19,913 nt of DNA from JAXHNE01 sp038316995 (GTDB lineage Bacteria > Patescibacteriota > Saccharimonadia > Saccharimonadales > JAXHNE01), in the NCBI GenBank assembly GCA_038316995.1, contig JBBQAZ010000017.1:1-19913 (forward strand), in the 5' to 3' direction. A program made the translations under genes and the position numbers. Below are positions 1 to 6,635 of this stretch, piece after piece. Under the pieces are notes generated by a model. The model searched no databases, had not been told where the DNA came from, and saw nothing but the letters and a program-made list of their open reading frames with translations. Every line of letters begins with the position of its first letter. Position 1 is the stretch's first letter.

Positions 1-37
1 ACTACAAGTATATCAACTAAAGTTGTGGAGGAGTGTT

Positions 38-415
38 GTGGGAAAGTTGCTAATCTTTTTATCTATAATAATACTTTTCATCATGTCCATTGGCGCGAAC
101 GTCGCACCACATAGCTCAATATTCTGGTTGGCTTCTGTGGACATAACCTATCAGCACATCCGGGAAGTACTGATAGCAATATTGGCATTCCAGTTCGTCA
201 CGCGCCCGCCAAGACACGTTTGGTTCCGTGCTTTAGCGGGAAGTGTCGCCATCGTATCTATGACGTGGACTATTCAGCAAACGTATAACTACCAAATGTT
301 GCCACTTGATACCCTTTCTATTCTTGGCGCATCAATAGCTATTGCAATTACTGCACTAGAGCGTAAATATGTGGATCTGAGCCTATACACGGCCGCTCAA
401 AGTCATGGTGCATAA
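38..415 (+). CDS. Small integral membrane protein, unknown function
   Basis: The protein is about 125 residues and hydrophobic. It has an N-terminal membrane helix, a second helix near residues 40-55, and further hydrophobic stretches around residues 65-80 and 90-108, so three or four membrane segments. The GTG at 38 is chosen because GGAGG (27-31) lies 6 nt upstream; an in-frame TTG at 23 would add five residues but has no ribosome binding site in view. No family was recognised. It lies 27 bp upstream of the Crp/Fnr regulator on the same strand, but that gene has its own promoter. Confidence 0.6.
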   Translation: MGKLLIFLSIIILFIMSIGANVAPHSSIFWLASVDITYQHIREVLIAILAFQFVTRPPRHVWFRALAGSVAIVSMTWTIQQTYNYQMLPLDTLSILGASIAIAITALERKYVDLSLYTAAQSHGA

Positions 416-429
416 CATGCCAACTAGAG

Positions 430-435
430 TATAAT
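430..435 (+). promoter_or_regulatory. -10 box of a leaderless promoter for the Crp/Fnr gene
   Basis: A perfect TATAAT ends 7 nt before the ATG at 443, so transcription should begin at or next to the start codon and no ribosome binding site is possible. Confidence 0.6.
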
Positions 436-442
436 TTAGTTC

Positions 443-1126
443 ATGGCTAAAGATACTCTAGCGGTTATGCCTGCTGAAAAAGCTAAGGAAGAAGACATCG
501 ACGTATATTTTAATGATGGGCAGATTTTGGAGTATTCAAAAGGAGATACCATTATCAACGGTTTGAATGAACCAAACGGTGTCTTTATTATTAAGAAAGG
601 TTTCGTCAAAGCTTATACTATAACTAAAGCAGGCCAGGAAAATCTGTTATTGGTTCACGACATTGGAGAGTTTATACCCCTGATTTGGGCTCTAGACGGC
701 TCTCATCCAGAAGGTCTCTACTACGAGGCAATGTCCGATGTCACGGTACTGAAAACGTCCAAGGATAAACTGCGATCCGCCATGAGTGAAAACAGGTGGC
801 TATCTCAGGAAATTCTAAAACAATCCGTGCATATCATCACTACTTACTCTCAAAGAATCCAAGCTTTAGAGTTTCGTACGGCCCGCGAAAGGATTATTGC
901 TGAACTATTAAACCTGGCTGAGATGTTTGGTAAAAAGCACGGTAAAAAAGTTGTTATTGATGCCCCTGTAACTCATCAAGATTTAGCGAACTCAATAAAT
1001 ATGAACCGCGAGACTGCAAGCCGAGCACTAGGCTTACTTTTTGATGAAAAACTTTTGGAACAGGAAGAACACTTATTTACAATTTTAGATTTACCAAAGC
1101 TAGAGGAAGAGCTTGGATTGCAATAA
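443..1126 (+). CDS. Crp/Fnr-family transcriptional regulator
   Basis: This is a 227-residue protein with the Crp/Fnr layout. Residues about 20-110 form the cyclic-nucleotide-binding-like beta barrel (GDTIINGLNEPNGVFIIKKG is typical of its first strands). A long dimerisation helix covers about 115-145, and a winged helix-turn-helix occupies about 148-217, with the recognition helix near 186-199 (NMNRETASRAL). There is no cysteine cluster in the N-terminal part, so Fnr-type Fe-S oxygen sensing is not supported. The canonical cAMP-binding RTAS signature was not seen either, so the effector is unknown. It is expressed from its own leaderless promoter and followed by a terminator of opposite orientation. 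Confidence 0.88.
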   Translation: MAKDTLAVMPAEKAKEEDIDVYFNDGQILEYSKGDTIINGLNEPNGVFIIKKGFVKAYTITKAGQENLLLVHDIGEFIPLIWALDGSHPEGLYYEAMSDVTVLKTSKDKLRSAMSENRWLSQEILKQSVHIITTYSQRIQALEFRTARERIIAELLNLAEMFGKKHGKKVVIDAPVTHQDLANSINMNRETASRALGLLFDEKLLEQEEHLFTILDLPKLEEELGLQ

Positions 1127-1156
1127 AAAGACCCCCGATTAATGAGTCGTGGGTCT
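1125..1156 (-). terminator. Rho-independent terminator of the minus-strand tRNA-Ser locus
   Basis: AGACCC (1129-1134) pairs with GGGTCT (1151-1156), and the stem continues inward with one mismatch to an AATG loop. The A-run at 1125-1129 becomes the U-tract on the minus strand, so the terminator serves transcripts arriving from the tRNA genes to the right. It may also act on the Crp/Fnr gene, but there is no T-run on that side. Confidence 0.6.
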
Positions 1157-1291
1157 AGTGACATGATGCCTAAAAATTGATAAGGGCCTCCATGTTCAAG
1201 TACTATTAAACGCTAAAGCTATCAAAAGAGCTGTGCGCTACGTCACGCTACAGAATTATTCACTTGTTTAGCAGTACCAGAAATCGGCTGA

Positions 1292-1343
1292 TTCGTTGGC
1301 GGAGCCATGTACCGTCGGTTTCGTTGGCGGAGCCATGTACCGT
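1292..1343. repeat. Two tandem ~24-bp direct repeats next to tRNA-Ser
   Basis: The sequence TTCGTTGGCGGAGCCATG followed by TACCGT occurs at 1292-1315 and again at 1320-1343, a 28-bp period. Read on the minus strand each unit contains CTCCGCCA, which resembles the 3' end of a tRNA with encoded CCA, so the repeats could be duplications of a tRNA 3' end. Confidence 0.7.
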
Positions 1344-1354
1344 ACGGTACATGG
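1333..1354. repeat. Perfect 22-bp palindrome at the tRNA-Ser 3' end
   Basis: CCATGTACCGT (1333-1343) is followed directly by its exact reverse complement (1344-1354). The palindrome's right edge includes the tRNA's encoded CCA (1352-1354). It could be a 3' processing or stability signal or a recombination scar. Confidence 0.75.
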
Positions 1355-1441
1355 CGGAAGGAGAGGGATTCGAACCCTCGGTATCCTTGCGGACACACAG
1401 TCTTTCCAGGACTGCCAGTTAAACCACTCCTGCATCCTTCC
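1352..1441 (-). tRNA. tRNA-Ser(GGA)
   Basis: This is a complete class II tRNA on the minus strand with encoded CCA (1352-1354). The acceptor stem GGAAGGA/TCCTTCC is perfect and is followed by discriminator G. The anticodon stem CAGTC/GACTG encloses loop CTGGAAA, giving anticodon GGA (1405-1407), which reads UCC/UCU. It has the long serine-type variable arm (TGTCCGCAAGGATA) and a normal T arm (GAGGG TTCGAAT CCCTC). A TATAAT -10 box lies at 1462-1467, about 20 bp upstream. Confidence 0.95.
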
Positions 1442-1461
1442 ATTACAACATTCACGTTCTC

Positions 1462-1467
1462 ATTATA
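1462..1467 (-). promoter_or_regulatory. -10 box for tRNA-Ser(GGA)
   Basis: A perfect TATAAT on the minus strand lies about 20 bp before the tRNA 5' end. The -35 position falls in the terminal hairpin of the adjacent 86-bp element. Confidence 0.5.
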
Positions 1468-1485
1468 AATTATTCATAGGGATTC

Positions 1486-1571
1486 GGCCACGTTCCGCGG
1501 CCCCCGAACTTCGTCTATGAAAACAAGTTTTCAAGAGAAGATTCCCTTGCGAATTGCCACAGGCAATTCTC
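1486..1571 (-). repeat. 86-bp structured element, copy A (inside a broken tRNA-Ser)
   Basis: It aligns without gaps to copy B at 1701-1786, with 64 of 86 positions identical by hand count. It contains three hairpins: AATTGCC/GGCAATT, TGAAAAC/GTTTTCA and GGCC/GGCC (the last around a GGAAC loop on the minus strand). One base pair in each hairpin is changed on both sides relative to copy B, which is compensatory substitution. It begins exactly where the tRNA T stem (GAGGG) ends. No family was recognised. Confidence 0.75.
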
Positions 1572-1641
1572 ACCCTCGATGCACCTTGCGGCGCATACAC
1601 GCTTTCCAAGCGTGCTCCTTAAGCCACTCGGACACCTCTCC
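1572..1641 (-). pseudogene. Broken tRNA-Ser(GGA), lacking the 3' T arm and acceptor strand
   Basis: Starting at 1641 the minus strand gives a proper tRNA-Ser: acceptor 5' strand GGAGAGG, D arm, anticodon stem CACGC/GCGTG with loop TTGGAAA (anticodon GGA at 1605-1607), long variable arm and the 5' T stem GAGGG. The T loop is then replaced by structured element A, and the matching CCTCTCC acceptor strand and CCA are absent. A CGAATCCCT remnant just after the element (about 1477-1485) resembles the displaced 3' T arm. A -10-like TACAAT lies at 1650-1655, right before its 5' end, so it may still be transcribed. Confidence 0.75.
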
Positions 1642-1655
1642 ACATTTGTATTGTA

Positions 1656-1670
1656 TGTTAATCATTAACA
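1656..1670. promoter_or_regulatory. 15-bp palindrome upstream of broken tRNA-Ser copy A
   Basis: TGTTAATCATTAACA is a perfect odd-centred palindrome sitting directly upstream of the -10-like box at 1650-1655. It is operator-like in form; no regulator is identified. Confidence 0.35.
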
Positions 1671-1681
1671 CTGAGCTAGTA

Positions 1682-1812
1682 GCACGCTTGGTCCAGGCGT
1701 GGTCCCGTTCCGTGACCTCGTCGCAACGTCTTTGCGAACAAGTTTGCAAGAGTTGACTCCCCTGCAAACTGCCACAGGCAGTTCTCGCCTTAAGCCAATC
1801 GGACACCTCTCC
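1682..1812 (-). pseudogene. Second broken tRNA-Ser, interrupted after the D arm
   Basis: Positions 1812 to 1788 on the minus strand match the first 25 nt of broken copy A with one change (GATTGG for GAGTGG). After element B, a degenerate anticodon-arm sequence (CACGCC...GCGTG) remains and the rest of the tRNA is missing. A TATACT box (1823-1828) lies 10 bp before its 5' end. Confidence 0.65.
1701..1786 (-). repeat. 86-bp structured element, copy B (inside a second broken tRNA-Ser)
   Basis: This is the homologue of copy A at the same length, with hairpins AACTGCC/GGCAGTT, a TTGCAAAC arm and GGTC/GACC. Here it interrupts the tRNA between the D arm (ending TTAAGG at 1788) and an anticodon-stem-like CACGC/GCGTG sequence (about 1682-1700). 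That is a different position from copy A. Confidence 0.75.
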
Positions 1813-1866
1813 ATAGGAAGCTAGTATAACCGAAATTACAAAATCATAAATATTTGACAAAATAGT

Positions 1867-1896
1867 TTGTCTACGGTGTTGTTCTTGAGGTACACT
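1867..1896 (+). promoter_or_regulatory. Promoter of the ABC transporter operon, near-leaderless
   Basis: TTGTCT (1867-1872), an 18-bp spacer and TACACT (1891-1896) place the transcription start around 1903, only a few bases before the ATG at 1907. Confidence 0.45.
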
Positions 1897-1906
1897 AGAG
1901 TAACTC

Positions 1907-2773
1907 ATGGCTCTTATAGATTTAAAAGAAGTTAGTAAACTCTACGGCTTCGGCGACGCAACTACTGTCGCCGTTGATAGTGTGACTTTGTCTGTAGAAA
2001 AAGGAGAGTTTATAGCAGTTATGGGTCCGAGTGGTTCCGGAAAATCTACCCTCATGAATATTATTGGCTTGCTAGATAGGCCAACTCACGGTGGCTATTT
2101 ATTGAGCAATCGGAATGTTTCAAAATTGCGACAAAATCGCAGAGCCAAGATACGAAGAGATGGTGTTGGATTTATTTTTCAGAACTTTAACCTTATTCCA
2201 CGATTGAACGTTCTCGAAAATGTTGCTCTCCCCCTTTCATACAAAGGCATGCTTCAGTCGCGCCGCTTAAAAAAGGCCGGCGCAATCTTAGAACAAGTAG
2301 GACTTAGCGATCGTGAATATTTTTTCCCAAAACAATTGAGCGGCGGTCAGTCACAACGCGTTGCGATTGCTCGGGCGTTAGTCAATAATCCTGATGTAAT
2401 AATTGCAGATGAACCAACAGGAAATTTAGACAGCGCTGCAAGTCGTATCGTCATGGAGCTACTCAGCGATCTTCATAAAATGGGCCATACAGTTTTAATG
2501 GTAACGCATAATCCAGAGCTGACGCGATATGCCGGTCGAGTATTATTTATGCATGATGGTGAAATTATTGCAGATGAACGGACTAAGGTTGGTGAAATTC
2601 CAGAATTGGCGCAGAAGTTTTATTATCTCCCTAAATTAACACAAGAGGATCACTTGGCTGGCATATCTGCACTTATGGAAGCGATACCGCAGAAAAATTC
2701 TGCTAAAAAGCAGTCCAAAAAGCAAAAAACTAAAAAGAAAAAATACTCACGCAAGAAAAAGGAGTCTAAATAA
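1907..2773 (+). CDS. ABC transporter ATP-binding protein, MacB/LolD type
   Basis: This is a 288-residue ATPase that powers the adjacent FtsX/MacB-type permease. Visible motifs are Walker A GPSGSGKST (40-48), the Q-loop glutamine at about 92 (IFQNFN), signature LSGGQSQR (144-151), Walker B VIIADEP with catalytic Glu169, and the H-loop in MVTHN. The core is of usual length for this family, but the protein carries a C-terminal tail of about 30 residues that is almost all Lys, Ser, Arg and Gln, encoded by an A-rich stretch. The stop overlaps the next start by one base (TAATG), so the two genes are translationally coupled. The substrate is unknown; the class exports peptides, lipoproteins or macrolides. 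Confidence 0.93.
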   Translation: MALIDLKEVSKLYGFGDATTVAVDSVTLSVEKGEFIAVMGPSGSGKSTLMNIIGLLDRPTHGGYLLSNRNVSKLRQNRRAKIRRDGVGFIFQNFNLIPRLNVLENVALPLSYKGMLQSRRLKKAGAILEQVGLSDREYFFPKQLSGGQSQRVAIARALVNNPDVIIADEPTGNLDSAASRIVMELLSDLHKMGHTVLMVTHNPELTRYAGRVLFMHDGEIIADERTKVGEIPELAQKFYYLPKLTQEDHLAGISALMEAIPQKNSAKKQSKKQKTKKKKYSRKKKESK

Positions 2774-4011
2774 TGCTACTGGGAGGCTATATAAAGCTGG
2801 CGCGTTCATCTATGCGCTCTTCTCGCTGGAGAAGCTTGCTTACTATGCTTGGAATTATTGTGGGTATTGTTTCTGTTGTTACGACAGTTTCTATCGGCGA
2901 AGGAATAAAACAGCAAATAGTTAATCAAATTAATGACCGCGGCGATGATCTCATCACTATTTTACCTGGCACGACTGTAAGTGACGACGCAGTAGCTTAT
3001 TTTTCACGGCTGAGTCCCACGGCATCAAGTAATACGATTGTATTTGGAGAGAACGACTATCAGACGGTGGTAAAAGTAAAACAACTTGGCGCAGTTGCTG
3101 CATTTGGCCATGTTTCAGGCGAAATTACACAGCAGGACAAAGTTGCAAGTAACGTTCAGGTAATTGCAACTAGTTCTGATTTACCTCTAGTACTTGATCA
3201 CAAAGTAGAGTTTGGCTCATTCTTTTCTAGCGTTAATGAAAGCTCTACGAATGGCGCCGTAATAGGACAGGAAGTTGCTGATAAAATGTTTGGAGAAAGC
3301 GTACCTTTAGGTCGCGATTTTACAATTCGAGGCACGAGGTTTATTGTCCGTGGAGTATTTGAAGAATTTAGCGACTCTTCCCCGTTACTTAATAACGATG
3401 ACTACGACAACGCAATATTCATCCCCCATAAACTTGGCCAAGAGTTAATGGGTGGAAATATGCAAATATATAAGATTCTTGCTCGTGCGGAAGGTGGCGC
3501 CGAGAACACATCAGAAGCAATTTCCGCCACAAAAGATGCACTTAGCTTGTCGCGTGGCGGCGCAGCTGATTTTGCTGTTCTAAAACAGTCAGAGTCACTT
3601 AGTCTAGCCGAGGATACGCTAACACTACTAACTTCAATGATAGCTGGCATAGCAGCTATTTCATTAGTTGTTGGCGGCATTGGAATTATGAATATCATGC
3701 TAGTTTCTGTGTCAGAGCGAACGCGGGAAATTGGAATCAGAAAAGCTGTAGGAGCAACAAACAGACAAATTTTGTATCAGTTCCTAACAGAAGCAGCAGT
3801 AATGAGCTTCATGGGTGGTGTGCTTGGAATATTAGCGTCGCTCATAGTCAACTTTACATTACGCATAACAACCGATCTTGAGCCAATAATAACTTTCCCA
3901 GTCATGGGTGTTGCAGTACTTGTGGCATTTGTCGTGGGTATTATATTTGGAACCGCGCCTGCAGCGGTAGCGGCCAGTAAAGATCCAATTGATGCGCTAC
4001 GTTATCAGTAG
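2773..4011 (+). CDS. ABC transporter permease, MacB/FtsX family
   Basis: A 412-residue permease with the MacB layout: one N-terminal membrane helix (about 22-44), a large extracytoplasmic domain (about 45-280, MacB periplasmic-core-like), then three helices (about 282-310, 335-365 and 375-400) in the FtsX domain. The conserved MLVSVSERTREIGIRKAVGA block precedes the third helix and contacts the ATPase. AAGGAG just upstream, inside the ATPase gene, serves as ribosome binding site. Its 3' end overlaps the convergent gene by 7 bp. Partner and coupling are clear; substrate is not. Confidence 0.92.
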   Translation: MLLGGYIKLARSSMRSSRWRSLLTMLGIIVGIVSVVTTVSIGEGIKQQIVNQINDRGDDLITILPGTTVSDDAVAYFSRLSPTASSNTIVFGENDYQTVVKVKQLGAVAAFGHVSGEITQQDKVASNVQVIATSSDLPLVLDHKVEFGSFFSSVNESSTNGAVIGQEVADKMFGESVPLGRDFTIRGTRFIVRGVFEEFSDSSPLLNNDDYDNAIFIPHKLGQELMGGNMQIYKILARAEGGAENTSEAISATKDALSLSRGGAADFAVLKQSESLSLAEDTLTLLTSMIAGIAAISLVVGGIGIMNIMLVSVSERTREIGIRKAVGATNRQILYQFLTEAAVMSFMGGVLGILASLIVNFTLRITTDLEPIITFPVMGVAVLVAFVVGIIFGTAPAAVAASKDPIDALRYQ

Positions 4012-4625
4012 TTTTTGTTTGTAGCTAAAATATGACGAGCAAATTTTTTGAGCAAAACGACTTCTGCAAGTATTGTTATTATAAGTAAAATTGTCCCGCT
4101 AAAGTGATCGGATACAAAAACGCTTATTCCCAACCGTGTCAGTACCGGGGTGACTAAGCTTATTGCCAGTACTGCAACCGTACCAACTGCAAGAGTCGCA
4201 AATACTACAGGAGCAAAACGGGCTTTAAGCAGTGGTCGCTCATGTTGTATTTTTATTGATTCAATCCAAAAAGCCCCTACGAAACACCAAAGTATGAGAT
4301 GAATTAGTATTAAGCAAAGTTGCAAGGGATCGAGGTTTCGGATAATCACGCTTAGCATTGAAAGTAAGAAGTATAGCTTACTATTAAAACTAATAGCATT
4401 GCTTGTGAATACGCTTTCAATAATACCAATATTAGCAAACCAAAATGCTAATAGAATAGTTGCCAAGCCAGCCGTCACTCCATAAAAAGTATTGCCTGGC
4501 TGCACAAATACCGACAGAGTCACTGTGTACAGCTTTTTGAGCATAACTAAAATCGATTTTAGAGATTTTTTAGTTGCCGAAATTTCAGCAAAGATTGATT
4601 TATTAATTTTATTCATGATGTTCAT
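4005..4625 (-). CDS. Polytopic membrane protein, unknown function
   Basis: 206 residues with about four membrane helices (roughly 50-72, 85-120, 138-162 and 178-195) and a Lys-rich cytoplasmic N-terminus. No catalytic motif or known family was recognised. It is convergent with the ABC permease, with the two stop regions overlapping. Two ATG codons (4625 and 4616) are possible starts; the first is taken. A TATCAT box lies about 10 nt upstream, suggesting another short-leader or leaderless transcript. Confidence 0.65.
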   Translation of the reverse strand: MNIMNKINKSIFAEISATKKSLKSILVMLKKLYTVTLSVFVQPGNTFYGVTAGLATILLAFWFANIGIIESVFTSNAISFNSKLYFLLSMLSVIIRNLDPLQLCLILIHLILWCFVGAFWIESIKIQHERPLLKARFAPVVFATLAVGTVAVLAISLVTPVLTRLGISVFVSDHFSGTILLIITILAEVVLLKKFARHILATNKNY

Positions 4626-4724
4626 GCTTTATTACATGATAGCTTAAAATGCTGGATAATACCTAAAACGTTTATGGTTTGGTATGAATTACAACACAAT
4701 TGTCTCTGTATAACCATAAAAAGG

Positions 4725-4752
4725 TTGACATACATTTTGATGTCTGTAAACT
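4725..4752 (+). promoter_or_regulatory. Sigma-70-like promoter of the LysM-CHAP gene
   Basis: A perfect TTGACA (4725-4730), a 16-bp spacer and TAAACT (4747-4752) predict a start near 4759, giving an unusually long leader of about 115 nt for this window. Confidence 0.65.
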
Positions 4753-4758
4753 TATCCC

Positions 4759-4874
4759 TTGTGTCTTGACCATGTGAGGTGGTAGAGCACTACAAAAGCA
4801 GGTAAATCGTCAAGTGTGGGAACCTGCAAAACTTAAAGTAGTCGTTTAATACAATTTAACGGAGGGAATTATAT
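4759..4874 (+). promoter_or_regulatory. Structured 5' leader, possible riboswitch or cis-regulator
   Basis: Two stems cross each other: CTTGAC (4765-4770) with GTCAAG (4809-4814), and GCAGGT (4798-4803) with ACCTGC (4822-4827), an H-type pseudoknot or mutually exclusive pair. A small GTAG/CTAC hairpin with loop AGCA lies between. A strong ribosome binding site GGAGGG (4861-4866) is 8 nt before the ATG. The c-di-AMP (ydaO) class often precedes such cell-wall hydrolases, but I do not see its conserved core. Confidence 0.4.
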
Positions 4875-5642
4875 ATGCGTATGACCGCTGTAGTGGCGGC
4901 CATTGCTTTGTGTACAGTTATTGTAACTGCACACTCTGCCAAGGCAGATGCATTGTCGCCGGTTGATTTTGCATTCGTGCAAGAAACGCCGACATTATTG
5001 GAAGATATTGCTCAATTTAATGAGCAGAACAAAGAAGAAACTGCAATTGATTCTCAGGTTGAAACAGCCCCTGTGAAGCACATTGTTGCGAAGGGAGAAA
5101 CACTAAGTAGTATTGCAAAAGAATACGAAATCTCATGGCAACGTTTGTATGATAAAAATACAGACTTAGAGCACCCTGATTTACTTGATGTTAGTCAAGT
5201 TTTGATTGTTCCCGAAGAGACAGAACAGCTTGAAGCGAGGGAGTTGCCTCAACTGGTCATTCCAGAGCCTGTTCAGGTAAGTCAAGCAACAAACAGTACA
5301 GTAAAAACTGCGCCTAAGCCTGTAAGTAATGGTTCGAGTGCCGGAAATGGCTACGCACGTGGCTACTGTACGTGGTATGTAAAAAATCGAAGACCTGGTC
5401 TTCCTAATAATCTAGGAAACGCCAATACGTGGGCTTCACGTGCTGCTGCGCAAGGAATGGCTACTGGATCAGTCCCTAGAGTCGGCGCAGTCGCGCAAGC
5501 AACTTCAGGCTATATGCACGTTGCAATAGTTGATGCGGTTCATGCAGACGGAACAATTACGGTTAGTGAAATGAACTTTCGTGGTTGGAATGTTGTAAGT
5601 AGTCGAGTGGCTTCAGCGGCAAACTTCGTGTACATCTATTAA
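4875..5642 (+). CDS. Secreted LysM-CHAP peptidoglycan hydrolase
   Basis: 255 residues. A signal peptide covers about 1-25 (cleavage likely after SAKA). One LysM repeat (about 67-112, HIVAKGETLSSIAKEYEI) binds peptidoglycan glycan. A Thr/Pro/Ser linker follows, then a C-terminal CHAP domain (about 158-255). The catalytic cysteine is Cys165 in GYCTWYV, the histidine is His215 in GYMHVAIVD, and the SEMNF motif (231-235) supplies the third polar residue. CHAP enzymes act as amidase or endopeptidase on stem peptides, so this protein likely remodels its own or a host cell's wall. It has its own promoter and long leader and a very strong terminator. Confidence 0.93.
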   Translation: MRMTAVVAAIALCTVIVTAHSAKADALSPVDFAFVQETPTLLEDIAQFNEQNKEETAIDSQVETAPVKHIVAKGETLSSIAKEYEISWQRLYDKNTDLEHPDLLDVSQVLIVPEETEQLEARELPQLVIPEPVQVSQATNSTVKTAPKPVSNGSSAGNGYARGYCTWYVKNRRPGLPNNLGNANTWASRAAAQGMATGSVPRVGAVAQATSGYMHVAIVDAVHADGTITVSEMNFRGWNVVSSRVASAANFVYIY

Positions 5643-5675
5643 TAGGTGCAACCAAACAACGAGACGTTATTCGTC

Positions 5676-5710
5676 ATGAAAATACTCTGCAATTAGCAGA
5701 GTATTTTCAT
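5676..5710 (+). terminator. Strong hairpin terminator after the LysM-CHAP gene
   Basis: ATGAAAATACTCTGC (5676-5690) pairs perfectly over 15 bp with 5696-5710 around an AATTA loop. The T-run is within the descending stem, so it could act on both strands. Confidence 0.75.
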
Positions 5711-5725
5711 TATGGTGGACTAATA

Positions 5726-5862
5726 CTAGTGATTGAATGGAGCTGGTTTTAGCTCGAATAGCTCAATTGCAAAGTTACCCCCACCTTCTGATAGAAATGG
5801 ATGTCCTTTTATCAGATTTTTAGCGTTCTGGAGATCTAGCGACTCCAGTATAGGCTTCTGTA
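5726..5862 (-). pseudogene. Possible remnant of a YCII-like protein C-terminus
   Basis: The minus frame ending at 5726 reads LESLDLQNAKNLIKGHPFLS, then GGG and IELFELKP. This resembles the end of YCII-related domains (alternating hydrophobic, an A..L...P block, then IE....P). The upstream part of the domain is absent: the frame runs into the msrA promoter and start. A short real gene cannot be excluded, but no start or promoter fits. Confidence 0.3.
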
Positions 5863-5868
5863 CAAGAC

Positions 5869-5877
5869 TGATATAAT
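5869..5877 (+). promoter_or_regulatory. Extended -10 promoter of msrA, leaderless
   Basis: TGA followed by TATAAT (5872-5877) ends 6 nt before the ATG at 5884. Confidence 0.6.
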
Positions 5878-5883
5878 TAGACA

Positions 5884-6573
5884 ATGAAAAAATACATATT
5901 TGGAGCATTCTTAGTAATCAGTCTTTTAATTGGCCTAACTATAAACAACAAGCCAATGGTTTCCGACAGCACTTCTGCTGCAAAAGTCCCAGAGCAAATG
6001 GTTATTATAAGAGAAGATGTTAATGAATCGCTAGAAACAGCTACATTTGCGGGTGGATGTTTTTGGTGCACAGAAGCCATATTACAAGAAACTCCTGGTG
6101 TTATTCATGCAATCAGCGGCTATGCTGGTGGCGAGGAGTTTAACCCAACCTACGAAGACGTTTATACTGAGTCAACAGGCCATAGAGAGGCCGTACGTGT
6201 CTACTATGACTCCACTGTTGTTAGCTATCCTCAATTGCTAGATATTTATTGGCGTAGTACAGATCCGGTAGACGCAGGAGGTCAGTTCGTTGATAGAGGT
6301 TTTTCCTATACTACAGCGGTATTTTATGAAAATGACAGCCAAAAAGCTGCCGCAGAAGAGTATAAGGTAAATTTGGATAAATCCGGTAAGTTCAAAACAG
6401 CAATAGTTACACAAATACTTCCCTTTTCCACTTTTTATGAAGCCGAGGAATACCATCAAGATTTCTATATAAAGAGCACCGATCGTTACAAAGAATATGC
6501 AAATAACTCTGGCCGTAATGAATTCCGCCAACGTATTTGGGAAAACATTATGAAAGAAGAAGCAACACGGTAG
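5884..6573 (+). CDS. msrA: Peptide-methionine (S)-S-oxide reductase, membrane-anchored or secreted
   Basis: 229 residues. An N-terminal hydrophobic helix (about 4-21) without a clear cleavage site is followed by a linker and an MsrA domain (about 52-225). The signature GGCFWCTE places the catalytic cysteine at 59 and a second Cys at 62. Other family blocks are SGYAGG, NPTYEDVYTESTGHREAV, DPVDAGGQFVDRG and the late EYHQDFY. MsrA reduces methionine-S-sulfoxide in oxidised proteins; the anchor suggests action outside the membrane on surface proteins. No MsrB partner domain is fused. The gene is expressed alone from a leaderless promoter. Confidence 0.95.
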   Translation: MKKYIFGAFLVISLLIGLTINNKPMVSDSTSAAKVPEQMVIIREDVNESLETATFAGGCFWCTEAILQETPGVIHAISGYAGGEEFNPTYEDVYTESTGHREAVRVYYDSTVVSYPQLLDIYWRSTDPVDAGGQFVDRGFSYTTAVFYENDSQKAAAEEYKVNLDKSGKFKTAIVTQILPFSTFYEAEEYHQDFYIKSTDRYKEYANNSGRNEFRQRIWENIMKEEATR

Positions 6574-6601
6574 GCACGATTGTCGTTAGACTGGACATTC
6601 G

Positions 6602-6610
6602 TGTTAAAAT
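6602..6610 (+). promoter_or_regulatory. Extended -10 promoter of the secreted helical protein operon
   Basis: TGT-TAAAAT (TAAAAT at 6605-6610) lies 25 bp before the ATG. Here a ribosome binding site AAAGGA (6623-6628) is present, so the gene is leadered. Confidence 0.45.
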
Positions 6611-6635
6611 TCTTATGTAAATAAAGGATATAAAA

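Noticed and set aside
1243..1520. Open frames on both strands across the tRNA-Ser gene
   Set aside because: They are translations of the tRNA and its flanking repeats; the tRNA explains the sequence fully.
1486..1786. Group I intron in tRNA-Ser
   Set aside because: The inserts are only 86 bp, lack the conserved group I core elements, and the tRNA 3' halves are missing or decayed.
1570..1908. 112-codon minus frame with GEVSEWLKEHAWK-like peptide
   Set aside because: That peptide is the well-known translation artefact of tRNA-Ser genes; the frame runs through both broken tRNA copies and element B.
3402..3698. Minus-strand ORF inside the ABC permease gene, and similar antisense frames in msrA, DUF2779, helicase and hsdR
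   Set aside because: They lie antisense to strongly supported genes, have no promoter or ribosome binding site and no recognisable domain.
4759..4874. c-di-AMP (ydaO) riboswitch
   Set aside because: The gene context fits but the conserved core sequences of that class are not seen.
5863..5908. Minus-strand ORF start inside msrA (frame 5726-5908)
   Set aside because: The N-terminal part is the shadow of the msrA promoter and start; only the C-terminal portion resembles a real domain.
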